Positions 1 through 7,647 of a stretch of 64,000 nt of DNA are shown here, piece by piece. A program made the translations under genes and the position numbers. The stretch lies in the NCBI RefSeq assembly GCF_001552175.1, contig NZ_BCQR01000001.1, positions 62,001 through 126,000 of the forward strand, in the 5' to 3' direction. Every line of letters begins with the position of its first letter. The stretch's first letter is position 1. The DNA is from Actinomadura kijaniata NBRC 14229. Lineage in GTDB: Bacteria > Actinomycetota > Actinomycetes > Streptosporangiales > Streptosporangiaceae. The notes beneath the pieces were generated by a model. The model was not told the origin of the DNA. It did not search any database and worked only from the letters and a program-made list of their open reading frames with translations.

Positions 1-62
1 GCCCTCCATTAAGATCAAAATTTGTGAACGGGTGATCCCCTGCGGAGCGGGCGTTTCCGCCA

Positions 63-78
63 ACCGGTCTAGACCATT
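63..78. promoter_or_regulatory. DasR-like (dre) operator
   Basis: The sequence ACCGGTCTAGACCATT contains the perfect 10-bp palindrome GGTCTAGACC. It matches the Streptomyces dre consensus ACTGGTCTAGACCACT, bound by the GntR regulator DasR, at 14 of 16 positions. It lies about 110 bp upstream of the small ORF at 191. A leftward gene off the window edge could be the real target. A second dre-like site precedes the GH3 gene at 18007. Confidence 0.5.
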
Positions 79-190
79 TTGGTATTGGGGGCGGGTCATC
101 CGGGAAGATCTCTGTCTCACACTTTCGCCGACCGCCGCCCCACCCGGGCGGCGGCCCTCGGCGACGGCCCGACAGGAGGACAGCGACACC

Positions 191-343
191 ATGAGCACCC
201 CTCTGGCCAACCCCCGCCGCACCAGGCTCGTCGCCTGGCCGTCGAAGCAGGGTGCGGAGGAGCAGAAGCACGAGCAGGCGACGACGACCGCCGCCGACTC
301 CTCCTCGACCACGGCGACGGAGCAAGCCACCGCCGCCCGCTGA
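191..343 (+). CDS. small hypothetical protein (50 aa)
   Basis: The ATG follows a strong ribosome-binding site (AGGAGG, 172-180 region), which is the main reason to call it real. The product is hydrophilic: a basic N-terminal half with PRRTRLVAWPSKQ, then a low-complexity Thr/Ala/Ser tail. It has no signal peptide, membrane segment or cysteine. No family is recognised. It is the first gene downstream of the dre-like site. A RiPP-like precursor role cannot be excluded, but no maturation enzyme lies nearby. Confidence 0.5.
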   Translation: MSTPLANPRRTRLVAWPSKQGAEEQKHEQATTTAADSSSTTATEQATAAR

Positions 344-465
344 CGGAGAGACCCGCGGGAGAACGCCGCCCGGCCGCGCGCCGAGGCGGCGTTCCGCGTG
401 CCGGGCCCGGAATGTCGGCGACGCCCGTTAGGTTGCGACGCGATCCGACGAGTGAGGGGAACGGC

Positions 466-867
466 ATGGGCGCCTGGGGAATGGGACCGTTCGACAACGA
501 CTCGGCCCTGGACTTTCTCGGTGACCTGTCCGATCGGGGCGGGGATGTCACCGAGGGGCTGCGGGACGGGATGGCCGCGGTCGTGAACGCCCGCGAGTAC
601 CTCGACTCCGACGACATGGAGGGGGCCATCGCCGCCGCGTGCCTGGTCGCCGCGCGGATCGAGCCGGGCGTGCTGGACGATCCCAACGGCCGCGAGTATC
701 TGGAGACGCTGGCGTTCACCGTGGACGCCGGGATGCGGGAGCTGGCGGGGAAGGTGTTCGCGCGGGCCTTCGAGCCGGGCGACAACGAGTGGTACGCCCT
801 GTGGGACGACGGCGGCGCGATTCCCAAGGTCAGGGACGCGGTCGCGCCGTACCGCGGGGTGCTGTAG
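466..867 (+). CDS. DUF4259 family protein
   Basis: A 133-aa protein that begins MGAWGMGPFDNDSALDFL, the characteristic start of DUF4259 (WGxGxFDNDxAxD). The function is unknown; the family is a small cytoplasmic helical protein common in actinomycetes. The start ATG follows GAGGGGA. A shorter paralogue (1428-1808) shares the FDNDSALD block, the IAAACLVAARxEPGV helix, the KVFARAF segment and the APYRxVL end. This indicates a local duplication with one unrelated ORF in between. Confidence 0.8.
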   Translation: MGAWGMGPFDNDSALDFLGDLSDRGGDVTEGLRDGMAAVVNAREYLDSDDMEGAIAAACLVAARIEPGVLDDPNGREYLETLAFTVDAGMRELAGKVFARAFEPGDNEWYALWDDGGAIPKVRDAVAPYRGVL

Positions 868-919
868 CGCCCGGGAAAACGGGATGCCGGGGCCGCCCCG
901 CGGTGCGACGATCGCGTCC

Positions 920-1393
920 ATGGACGTCTCGGTGCAGTGGGTGCGGACCTCATGGACCAAGCGGTCGCGGGGCGCGCCGGGAGCGGTGCGCCGCAACGCC
1001 TGCCCGCTCGCGTTCCCCCTTCCCGACGCGCCGCAGCCGTTCCTGCACGGCGTCACGATGACCGAGTGGGAGGACTTCCGGCCACGCTTCCGGTCCTCCG
1101 GGGAGCTTCCGCCCACCCGGTGGGTGACGTTCGGGGAACGGGACGGGCTGCTGGTGGTGGGCTTTCCCGGGGTCACCGGTTCCCGGCCGCGGTGGCGGTC
1201 GCTGCCGCTGCGCCGTCGCCAGACCCTGCGGCTGCGGACCACGTGGGCGGAGAGCGTGAGCTACTACAACCCCACGCGGATCTACCACCACGACACCTTC
1301 AACATCGCCTACGGTCCCGTCTCGGCCGAGGTGTTCCTGCGCCCGCCGTCCCGCGAGGTGGACCTGCGTCCCGGCAGGCCCGCGTCGCGTTAG
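920..1393 (+). CDS. hypothetical protein between DUF4259 paralogues
   Basis: A 157-aa ORF reading from ATG 920 (MDVSVQWVRTSWT). In-frame starts upstream at 884 lack an obvious ribosome-binding site. It is rich in Arg, Trp and Tyr, with a central GLLVVGFPGVTGS segment and a tyrosine-rich YYNPTRIYHHDTFN stretch. There is no signal peptide or membrane segment. No family is recognised. It ends about 35 bp before the next gene and is probably co-transcribed with the two DUF4259 genes. Confidence 0.5.
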   Translation: MDVSVQWVRTSWTKRSRGAPGAVRRNACPLAFPLPDAPQPFLHGVTMTEWEDFRPRFRSSGELPPTRWVTFGERDGLLVVGFPGVTGSRPRWRSLPLRRRQTLRLRTTWAESVSYYNPTRIYHHDTFNIAYGPVSAEVFLRPPSREVDLRPGRPASR

Positions 1394-1427
1394 GTTGCTC
1401 CCGGTGACGTGTGACGAGGGGGGACCT

Positions 1428-1808
1428 GTGGGGCCGTTCGACAACGACTCGGCGCTGGATCTGCTCGACGAGCTGGACGAGGACCCGGACGAGGCCGTGG
1501 CGCGGCTGCGGGCGGTCATGGGCCGGGTGCTGGACGGGCGGGCCGGCGAGTCGGCCATGGACCGGGCCGTGGCCGCCGCGTGCCTGGTCGCCGCGCGGGT
1601 CGAGCCGGGCGTGACCGACAGCCCCGACGCCGCGGAGCTCCTGGAACGGGTGCCGTTCGCCGTGGACGAGGAGCTGCGGGGCCTGGCCGGGCGGGTGTTC
1701 GCGCGGGCGTTCGCCGCCGGGGACGACGAGTGGCGCGCGCAGTGGGAGGCGGTCGGGGCGCTCCCGGACGTCGAGGCCGGTCTCGCGCCCTACCGGAGGG
1801 TCCTGTGA
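1428..1808 (+). CDS. DUF4259 family protein, short paralogue
   Basis: A 126-aa paralogue of the 466-867 product. The GTG at 1428 is chosen because GAGGGGGGA lies 5-12 nt upstream. With this start the protein begins VGPFDNDSALDLL and lacks the WGxG residues that open the family motif. An in-frame GTG at 1404 would not restore them. The rest is conserved (AAACLVAARVEPGV, GRVFARAFAAGDDEW, APYRRVL). The function is unknown. Confidence 0.7.
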   Translation: MGPFDNDSALDLLDELDEDPDEAVARLRAVMGRVLDGRAGESAMDRAVAAACLVAARVEPGVTDSPDAAELLERVPFAVDEELRGLAGRVFARAFAAGDDEWRAQWEAVGALPDVEAGLAPYRRVL

Positions 1809-1882
1809 GCGGCTTCCACGGCCGATCTTCCGGCCGTTAGAGTGCGGTGCCCGTTGTGCACCCCTCCGGAGGGAAACCGTCC

Positions 1883-2623
1883 ATGGCATTCCGTACGTTC
1901 CTCAAGTCGCTCGGCGCCAACGCCCCGAGCGTGGAGACCGTGATCGCCAACCGCGCCGTGCGTCCCGGGGACCGCCTCCAGACCCACGTGACCGTCAAGG
2001 GCGGCGGGGCCGACGTCCGGATCGACCGGCTGGTGCTGGAGCTGGTCACGCGCGCCGAGGACCGCGAGGGCGACGAGACGGGCTGGAACCGGCCGGTGGC
2101 GTTCGCCGAGCGGCACTTCGGGCCGTTCGAGCTGCGGGCCGGGGAGACCCTCGCCCACGGGATCGACTTCGACGTGCCGTGGGAGACGCCGCTGACGTAC
2201 GTGCTGGGGCGTCCGCTGCGGGGCGGGCGGGTCGCCGTCCGCACCACCCTGGAGATCGACAACGCGGTGGACCGGGGCGACTTCGACGAGATCGCCGTGC
2301 ACGCGCTGCCCGCGCAGGACGTGTTCGTCGAGGCGTACCGGCGGCTCGGCTTCCGGCTCGACGAGGCTGAGGTGAAGATGGGTGTCGTGCAGGGCGGCGA
2401 CAACCAGACGATGCCGTTCTGGCAGGAGATCGAGTTCTACTTCCCCGACCACTACCGGCGTCCCCAGGGCGAACAGCTGGAGACTGGGTTCTTCGCCCGT
2501 GCCGACTCGCTCGACGTGTTCCTGGGCTCGACCGGGGCCCACCGGTTCGAGTACGCGGGGCTGACGGTGGAGGCGTGCGAGAAGTGGCTGGACGCGTACT
2601 GCCGGGAGGAGTGGCAGATGTGA
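1883..2623 (+). CDS. Spo0M-like sporulation-control protein
   Basis: A 246-aa protein of the Spo0M family, which has an arrestin-like double beta-sandwich; Bacillus Spo0M affects entry into sporulation. The N-terminus (MAFRTFLKSLGANAPSVETV) and the central DFDVPWETPLT segment are typical of the family. ATG 1883 follows CCGGAGGG. It overlaps the downstream GNAT gene by 4 nt (ATGTGA arrangement), so the two are translationally coupled. The exact role in actinomycetes is unclear. Confidence 0.85.
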   Translation: MAFRTFLKSLGANAPSVETVIANRAVRPGDRLQTHVTVKGGGADVRIDRLVLELVTRAEDREGDETGWNRPVAFAERHFGPFELRAGETLAHGIDFDVPWETPLTYVLGRPLRGGRVAVRTTLEIDNAVDRGDFDEIAVHALPAQDVFVEAYRRLGFRLDEAEVKMGVVQGGDNQTMPFWQEIEFYFPDHYRRPQGEQLETGFFARADSLDVFLGSTGAHRFEYAGLTVEACEKWLDAYCREEWQM

Positions 2624-3195
2624 GCGTCTTCCTGGAGACCGGACGGCTCGTGCTGCGGCGCGTGACCGAGGACGACGCGGACGCGCTGGTGGCGCTGGAC
2701 GCCGACCCGGAGGTGCGGCGGTTCCTGGACACCGGCGGGCCCGTGCCGCCGGAGGTCGTCCGCGGCGAGGTGCTGCCGCGGATGCTGGCCGCCTACGAAC
2801 GCCACGGCGGGCTCGGATGGTGGATCGCCGAGGAGAGGACGTCGGGGGCGTTCCTCGGCTGGTTCGAGCTGCGACCGCTGGACCGGCCCGGCGAGGCCGA
2901 GCTCGGCTACCGGCTGGCGCGCGCCGCCTGGGGCCGGGGGTACGCGACCGAGGGCGCGCGGGCCGTCGTGGACAAGGGGTTCCGCGAGTTCGGGATCCGG
3001 CGGGTCGTGGCGACGACGATGACGGTCAACACCGGGTCGCGGCGCGTGCTGGAGAAGACCGGGCTGCGGTACGTGCGGACGTTCTTCGAGGAGTGGCCCG
3101 ACCCCGTCGAGGGCGCCGAGCACGGGGACGTGGAGTACGCCCTCACCCGCGAGGAGTGGCTTCACCAGTCCGAGCAGAGCCGGCAGCCGAACTGA
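2620..3195 (+). CDS. GNAT N-acetyltransferase (RimJ/RimL type)
   Basis: A 191-aa Acetyltransf_3 protein. It opens with the typical LETGRLVLRRVTEDDADAL block. The acetyl-CoA-binding region is GYRLARAAWGRGYATEGARA (about residues 97-116), followed by VNTGSRRVLEKTGLRY. The GTG at 2620 overlaps the Spo0M stop. It probably acetylates a protein N-terminus or small-molecule amine; the substrate cannot be read from sequence. Its 3' end overlaps the convergent gene at 3162 by 34 nt. Confidence 0.85.
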   Translation: MSVFLETGRLVLRRVTEDDADALVALDADPEVRRFLDTGGPVPPEVVRGEVLPRMLAAYERHGGLGWWIAEERTSGAFLGWFELRPLDRPGEAELGYRLARAAWGRGYATEGARAVVDKGFREFGIRRVVATTMTVNTGSRRVLEKTGLRYVRTFFEEWPDPVEGAEHGDVEYALTREEWLHQSEQSRQPN

Positions 3196-3647
3196 CCCTC
3201 GAACACGTCGTGCTCGGGGCAGCGTTCCAGGTGTCCGGGCGGCGGGGGCGAGGTCCAGTCCCGGCGGTGGGGCGGGCGTTCCATGGGCAGCGGTGTGAGG
3301 CCCTCGACCATGGCGCGGAGGTCGCGCAGGTGGGACGGCGCCCGGGCGGGCTCGTAGTCCAGGCGGTCCCAGCCGTGGCGCGCCTCCGCCAGGTCGATGA
3401 CCCGCAGCAGGAACGCCTTCTCCCGCCGCCAGTCGCCGGTCCAGGGCCACTCGCTCAGGTCGTGGCCCGCGAACCCGCGGCTGTGGCGCTGCCCGTCGGC
3501 GAGGTCGACCGCCAGGTTCAGTTCCCACGGCGTCTCGGCGATCGCGCAGGCCGCCAGGGTGAGCACGTCGTAGAACGCGTCCGTGCCGCCGTTGGTCATG
3601 GACAGGTCGCCGGCGCCGGAGCCCTCCGCCGTGAACGTGTTGCCCAC
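3162..3647 (-). CDS. hypothetical protein coupled to ADP-ribosylglycohydrolase
   Basis: A 161-aa cytoplasmic protein of unrecognised family, starting GTG (MGNTFTAEGSG). It is acidic/aromatic in the middle (GHDLSEWPWTGDW) and ends with a CPEHDVFEGQFGCRLCSDW segment. The three cysteines there could bind metal, but no full zinc motif is present. The start lies 3 nt after the stop of the ADP-ribosylglycohydrolase gene, so the pair is very likely an operon. Confidence 0.65.
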   Translation of the reverse strand: MGNTFTAEGSGAGDLSMTNGGTDAFYDVLTLAACAIAETPWELNLAVDLADGQRHSRGFAGHDLSEWPWTGDWRREKAFLLRVIDLAEARHGWDRLDYEPARAPSHLRDLRAMVEGLTPLPMERPPHRRDWTSPPPPGHLERCPEHDVFEGQFGCRLCSDW

Positions 3648-3650
3648 GGG

Positions 3651-4775
3651 TCAGCTCGCCGGGTAGCGGTCGCGCCAGTACCGGGTGCGCGGGTGGCGCG
3701 GCGAGTACTGGACGGCGAGGTCGTCGGCGAGCGCGGTGATCGTTCCCCGGCCCTCCAGCACGGCCAGCCAGTCGGCGGGCAGCGCCGCGTCGCCGTGCCG
3801 CGCGCCCAGGAGGTTCCCGCAGATCGCGCCGGTGGAGTCGCTGTCGCCGCCGTGGGTGACGGCCAGCGACAGGGCGCGGGCGACGTCGTCGGGCTCGGCC
3901 AGCGCGCAGTGGACGGCGATGGCCAGGGCCTCCTCGGCGACCCAGCCGCCGCCGAGGCCCTCCACCCTCTCGGCGCTCGGCCTCCCCTCGGCCGCCAGGT
4001 CGATCGCCCCGCGCAGCGCCCGGCTGGTCTCCTCGTGCGACGGATGGGCCCGCAGGAGTTCGAGGGCTTGCAGGACCGCGCCGAGCAGCGACTCCCCCGC
4101 CATCAGGTGGGCGACGATCGCGGCGAACGCTCCCGACGCCAGGGAGCCGGTGGGGTGCCCGTGGGTCGACAGGGTGCTGCGGGCCGCCAGCTCGAACGCC
4201 CGTTCCGGCGTGTGGACCAGCCCGAACGGGGCCGACCGCATCACGCCGCCGCACCCCTTGGAGTCGGGGTTGACCGGCCCCTTCTCGCCGAGGGGCGTGG
4301 CCGTTCCGGGGTCGACGCCCGACCTCAGGCCGGTCAGGCAGGCGTTGCCGGGGGCGCGCAGCGCGTACAGGAACCGCTGGTGCCGCAGCCAGCCGGTGCG
4401 GACCGGGTCGTCCTCCACGGCGGGGGGCTGCTCGTGGGTCTGGGTGTCGAGCCAGCGCAGGTGGGCGTTGCGGACGAGGTCGACGGTGTCGTCGGCGCCG
4501 TGGTCGACGAAGCGGGCGTGCGCGCGGATCAGTCCCTCGGCGGTGAACAGCGTCATCTGGGTGTCGTCGCTGATCAGGGCGGACCGCCCGCCGTTGGCGA
4601 GCACCGGCCCGGCCACCCCGCCGGGGCCGTGGACGGCCCGCAGCTGCGCGAGGCCGTGGAACTCGACGGGATAGCCGAGGGCGTCCCCCAGGGCCCCGCC
4701 CAGCAGGCACCCGCGCACCCGGGAACGGAACACGGCCTCGCCGACGGCTCCCCACGGCCTCGCGAACTCCACCAC
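3651..4775 (-). CDS. ADP-ribosylglycohydrolase (DraG family)
   Basis: A 374-aa hydrolase that removes ADP-ribose from proteins or small molecules using a di-metal centre. Visible hallmarks are GCLLGGALGDALGYPVEF near residue 20, the metal-binding SDDTQMTL around residue 60, and GGDSDSTGAICGNLLGA near residue 310, which completes the Mg site. The start is the first of two adjacent GTG codons at 4775, preceded by GGGAGGAG. Substrate specificity is unknown. It is followed directly by a small hypothetical gene. Confidence 0.9.
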   Translation of the reverse strand: MVEFARPWGAVGEAVFRSRVRGCLLGGALGDALGYPVEFHGLAQLRAVHGPGGVAGPVLANGGRSALISDDTQMTLFTAEGLIRAHARFVDHGADDTVDLVRNAHLRWLDTQTHEQPPAVEDDPVRTGWLRHQRFLYALRAPGNACLTGLRSGVDPGTATPLGEKGPVNPDSKGCGGVMRSAPFGLVHTPERAFELAARSTLSTHGHPTGSLASGAFAAIVAHLMAGESLLGAVLQALELLRAHPSHEETSRALRGAIDLAAEGRPSAERVEGLGGGWVAEEALAIAVHCALAEPDDVARALSLAVTHGGDSDSTGAICGNLLGARHGDAALPADWLAVLEGRGTITALADDLAVQYSPRHPRTRYWRDRYPAS

Positions 4776-4880
4776 GTACGTCTCCTCCCGCGATCGCACG
4801 GAAAGTCTAGGTTGACAGGGTGGCGGTCGCCGCCGAGGGTTGTTGATCACTTGCCGTCGCGTCGTCTGGAGCCGCCTTCC

Positions 4881-5624
4881 ATGAACAGGGCCCTTCCGGT
4901 TCTCGGTCTCGTCCTCGCGCTGCCGCTCGCGGCCTGCGGGACGGCCGGGGAGCACCGTTCCGCCTCGCCGGTCGCCGCGCAGCGGACGGCCGCGGCCGAG
5001 CGCGCCGACAAGTACCGCAACTACGCCGAGCTCTCCCGGCGCGAGAAGGAGGGACGCGACTACCGGCGCGTGCTGCGGAGCCCGCGGAACGCGCGCGTCG
5101 CGCACATCGCGGTCCACGGCGGGGGCATCGAGCCGCCGACCACGCAGCTGGCGGACCACGCGGCGGCCCGGCGCGGGGACGCCTACTACTCGTTCGTGGG
5201 GCTGAAGAAGCGGGGCAACAGCGCCCTGCACCTCACCTCCACGCGCTTCGACGAGCCCAAGGCGCTGAAGCTGCTGCGGGGCGTGAAGTACACCGTGTCC
5301 TGGCACGCCGCCAAGGGCGACCGGGCGGTCACCTACGTGGGCGGGCGCGACACGGCGCTGGCCCGGAAGGTGACGGCGGCGCTGCGCGCGAAGGGCTTCG
5401 CGGTCGCCACCCCGCCGGACGGCATCGAGGGCACGCACCCGAAGAACATCGCCAACCGCAACGCCCGCGGCAAGGGCCTCCAGCTGGAGATCAGCACGGC
5501 GCAGCGCAAGCGGTTCTTCCGCGACGGACGGCTGGACGCGGAGTGGATCAACAACCCGCGCAACCGCACCCGCGCGTTCCAGGACTACGTGAAGGCGGTC
5601 AACTCGGCCCTCGCGGGGCTGTAG
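4881..5624 (+). CDS. poly-gamma-glutamate hydrolase family lipoprotein
   Basis: A 247-aa secreted lipoprotein. The N-terminal signal MNRALPVLGLVLALPLAAC has a lipobox (LAAC, Cys19). The mature part carries HIAVHGGGIEPPTTQLAD, the zinc-site motif of the phage/Bacillus poly-gamma-glutamate hydrolase family (PghP/DUF867). Later come LHLTSTRFDEP, VSWHAAKGD and LQLEIS, with His/Glu residues that fit the remaining metal ligands. The predicted role is cleaving gamma-linked polypeptides at the cell surface. It is divergent from the ADP-ribosylglycohydrolase. Confidence 0.8.
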   Translation: MNRALPVLGLVLALPLAACGTAGEHRSASPVAAQRTAAAERADKYRNYAELSRREKEGRDYRRVLRSPRNARVAHIAVHGGGIEPPTTQLADHAAARRGDAYYSFVGLKKRGNSALHLTSTRFDEPKALKLLRGVKYTVSWHAAKGDRAVTYVGGRDTALARKVTAALRAKGFAVATPPDGIEGTHPKNIANRNARGKGLQLEISTAQRKRFFRDGRLDAEWINNPRNRTRAFQDYVKAVNSALAGL

Positions 5625-5653
5625 GCGACGACCGGCGACGGGGACCGGCGCCC

Positions 5654-6412
5654 ATGGCAGCGCACACGGCCGACGAAGGGGCCCGGTGGTCCGGCGCGGC
5701 CCGGCTGGAGCCGGGGGTGCTGTCGTTCACCGGCCGTCTGGGCGGCACGGCGGCGCACGCCCACGCCGCCGTCCAGATCCTCGCCGTCACCAGCGGCGCC
5801 GTGGTCCTGGTCGACCGCGACGGCCAACGGCGGCGGGCGACCGCGGCGGTCATCCCGGCCGCGGTCCGCCACGCCGTCGAGGTCACCGGGCGGGCGTACG
5901 GGACGACGCACTACCTGGATCCCGCCGGTCGCGCCGCGTCCGCCGCCACCGCCCGCGTCCGCGCCGCCGGTGACCCGCACCAGGTGTCCTCCTGGGTCGC
6001 CGCCGCCCCCTTCCCGGTCGCGCCGGACCCCTCACCGGGCTCCCGGCGGGCCGAACTGCACCCGGCGGTGGCCGCGCTGGTGAACTCGGCGTCGCCTCCC
6101 CCGGCGGGCCCGCCGCCCCTGGACGCGGTCCCGTCGCTGACCGAGGCGGCCGCAGCGGTGGGGCTGTCGGCCACCCGGTTGCGGCACCTGTTCACCGAGC
6201 AGCTCGGGCTGCCCTACACCGCCTGGCGGCGCTGGGTCCGCCTCCAGCGCGCCATGGCCGCCGTGCAGCGGGGCGCGACCCTCACCCGGGCCGCGCACGA
6301 GGCCGGGTTCACCGACAGCGCCCACCTCACCCGCGTGTGCCGGGCCATGTTCGGCATCACCCCCACCCACGCCCTGCACGCCACCGGATGGCGGGATTTT
6401 TCACAGCCCTGA
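5654..6412 (+). CDS. AraC family transcriptional regulator
   Basis: A 252-aa regulator. The N-terminal ~90 residues form a cupin-like sensor (AHAHAAVQILAVTSG). The C-terminal ~100 residues hold two helix-turn-helix motifs (LTEAAAAVGLSATRLRHLF and LTRAAHEAGFTDSAHLTRV) and the AraC signature ending in CRAMFGITPTHAL. The last codons and the TGA stop lie inside copy 1 of the dispersed intergenic repeat. The next gene is a membrane fatty-acid hydroxylase in the same direction. Confidence 0.9.
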   Translation: MAAHTADEGARWSGAARLEPGVLSFTGRLGGTAAHAHAAVQILAVTSGAVVLVDRDGQRRRATAAVIPAAVRHAVEVTGRAYGTTHYLDPAGRAASAATARVRAAGDPHQVSSWVAAAPFPVAPDPSPGSRRAELHPAVAALVNSASPPPAGPPPLDAVPSLTEAAAAVGLSATRLRHLFTEQLGLPYTAWRRWVRLQRAMAAVQRGATLTRAAHEAGFTDSAHLTRVCRAMFGITPTHALHATGWRDFSQP

Positions 6413-6513
6413 CCTACGGCGCTCGCCCGGGGCTCGCACCTGACCAGGTCCTGGCGAGCGCGGCATCGCGCGCTCGCGTGCGTGGCTGGGGCCGCCCTTT
6501 GAAACAGGCGCCG
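6401..6513. repeat. dispersed intergenic repeat, copy 1
   Basis: This copy matches the 46001-46183 copy through CAGCCCTGACCTACGGCGCT, the ACCAGGTCCTGGCGAGCGCG region and the end GCTCGCGTGCGTGGCTG...CTTTGAAACAGG. It lacks about 60 bp of the central hairpin. Its left end provides the final residues and the stop codon of the AraC gene. No ORF lies inside. Confidence 0.75.
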
Positions 6514-6581
6514 GGGCACGGGGCCCGAACGCGGCCGCTCCGTACAAGGCCCGCTCCCCCGGCCGGGGCGAGGCTGGCGGC

Positions 6582-7520
6582 ATGAGCACAACCACGATCA
6601 CCACCGGCGCGCCCTCGCGGCCGGTGCGGGCCGCCCGCGCGGTGGTGCGCCACGGGTACGCCCCGGCGATGCTGCTGGGCGTCAACGGCGCCGCCATCGC
6701 GCTCACCGCCGCCGGAATCACCGACGGGCTCGGCAAGCTGTGGCTGCTGGCATTGCTCGCGGTCGCCGTGGCCGCGTCGTTCGCCGCCGAACGGCTGCTG
6801 CCCTACGAACCCGACTGGAACCGTTCGCTGGACGACGGCGGCCGCGACACCGCCCACTCCCTGGTCAACGAGACCCTCGTCCTGGCGAGCGTCGCCGCCA
6901 TCCCCGTCCTGGCCGCCACGGTGCCGACGGCCGACCGGTGGCCGCACTCCTGGCCGCTGTGGGCCCAGGTGCTGCTGGCGGTCCTGGCCGCCGACGCCGG
7001 GATCACCCTGGTCCACTACGCCAGCCACAAGATCGGCGTGCTGTGGCGCTTCCACGCCGTCCACCACAGCGTGAAGCGCTTCTACGGCCTCAACGGCCTG
7101 ATGAAGCACCCCCTGCACCAGACCGCCGAGATGACCGCCGGGGTCACCCCGCTGCTGCTGGTCGGCCTGCCCGTCCGGGTCGCCTCGGTGCTCGCCCTGG
7201 CGGTGGCGGTGCAACTGCTGTTGCAGCACTCCAACGCCGACTACCGCGTCGGCCCGTTCAAACACGTCCTGGCGCTCAACGAGGGACACCGCTTCCACCA
7301 CCTCAAATGGGCGGGCGTCGGAGACGTCAACTTCGGCCTGTTCACCCTGATCTGGGACCACGCCCTGCGCACCTACTCCTACGACCCGGCCCGCCGCTTC
7401 ACCTCCGACGACCTGGGCATGGCCGCCAAACCCCACTACCCGGCGCGCTACCTGGCCCAGCTCGCCGAGCCCTTCCGCGCCTCCGGCGCCTGCTCCTCCA
7501 CCACCGAGGACCCCCGGTAG
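6582..7520 (+). CDS. sterol desaturase / fatty-acid hydroxylase family membrane protein
   Basis: A 312-aa membrane di-iron enzyme of the fatty-acid hydroxylase superfamily. The eight-histidine pattern is visible: HYASHK (HxxxH, ~residue 147), FHAVHHS (HxxHH, ~160), then a downstream HxxHH-type cluster EGHRFHHLKW (~246). At least four hydrophobic segments flank these. The family inserts hydroxyl groups or double bonds into lipids, sterols or carotenoids; the substrate is unknown here. The next gene downstream is a P450, but three palindromic operators lie between them, so co-transcription is uncertain. Confidence 0.85.
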   Translation: MSTTTITTGAPSRPVRAARAVVRHGYAPAMLLGVNGAAIALTAAGITDGLGKLWLLALLAVAVAASFAAERLLPYEPDWNRSLDDGGRDTAHSLVNETLVLASVAAIPVLAATVPTADRWPHSWPLWAQVLLAVLAADAGITLVHYASHKIGVLWRFHAVHHSVKRFYGLNGLMKHPLHQTAEMTAGVTPLLLVGLPVRVASVLALAVAVQLLLQHSNADYRVGPFKHVLALNEGHRFHHLKWAGVGDVNFGLFTLIWDHALRTYSYDPARRFTSDDLGMAAKPHYPARYLAQLAEPFRASGACSSTTEDPR

Positions 7521-7548
7521 GGGCACAGCGCGACCGGAAGAATTTTTG

Positions 7549-7608
7549 CTGCGCCACGCAGATACTTCGGCTATGTTTGCTGCGTTACGCAGATTCTGCG
7601 TGACGCAG
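7549..7608. promoter_or_regulatory. three TGCGTNACGCA palindromes upstream of P450
   Basis: Three 13-bp palindromes lie at 7549-7561 (CTGCGCCACGCAG), 7580-7592 (CTGCGTTACGCAG) and 7596-7608 (CTGCGTGACGCAG). They end 39 bp before the P450 start. The last two are nested in a larger inverted repeat running TGCTGCGTTACGCAGA to TCTGCGTGACGCAGCA. The core TGCGTNACGCA recurs in the MarR/MFS intergenic region at 42201-42230, which suggests one regulator. Confidence 0.7.
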
Positions 7609-7647
7609 CATAACCGTCCCCCTTCCGGCCGCCCCTCGGGAGAACCG

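Noticed and set aside
2817..4880. Long plus-strand frame running from the GNAT gene into the lipoprotein gene
   Set aside because: It crosses two real minus-strand genes out of phase. Only its last part, from ATG 4881, is coding.
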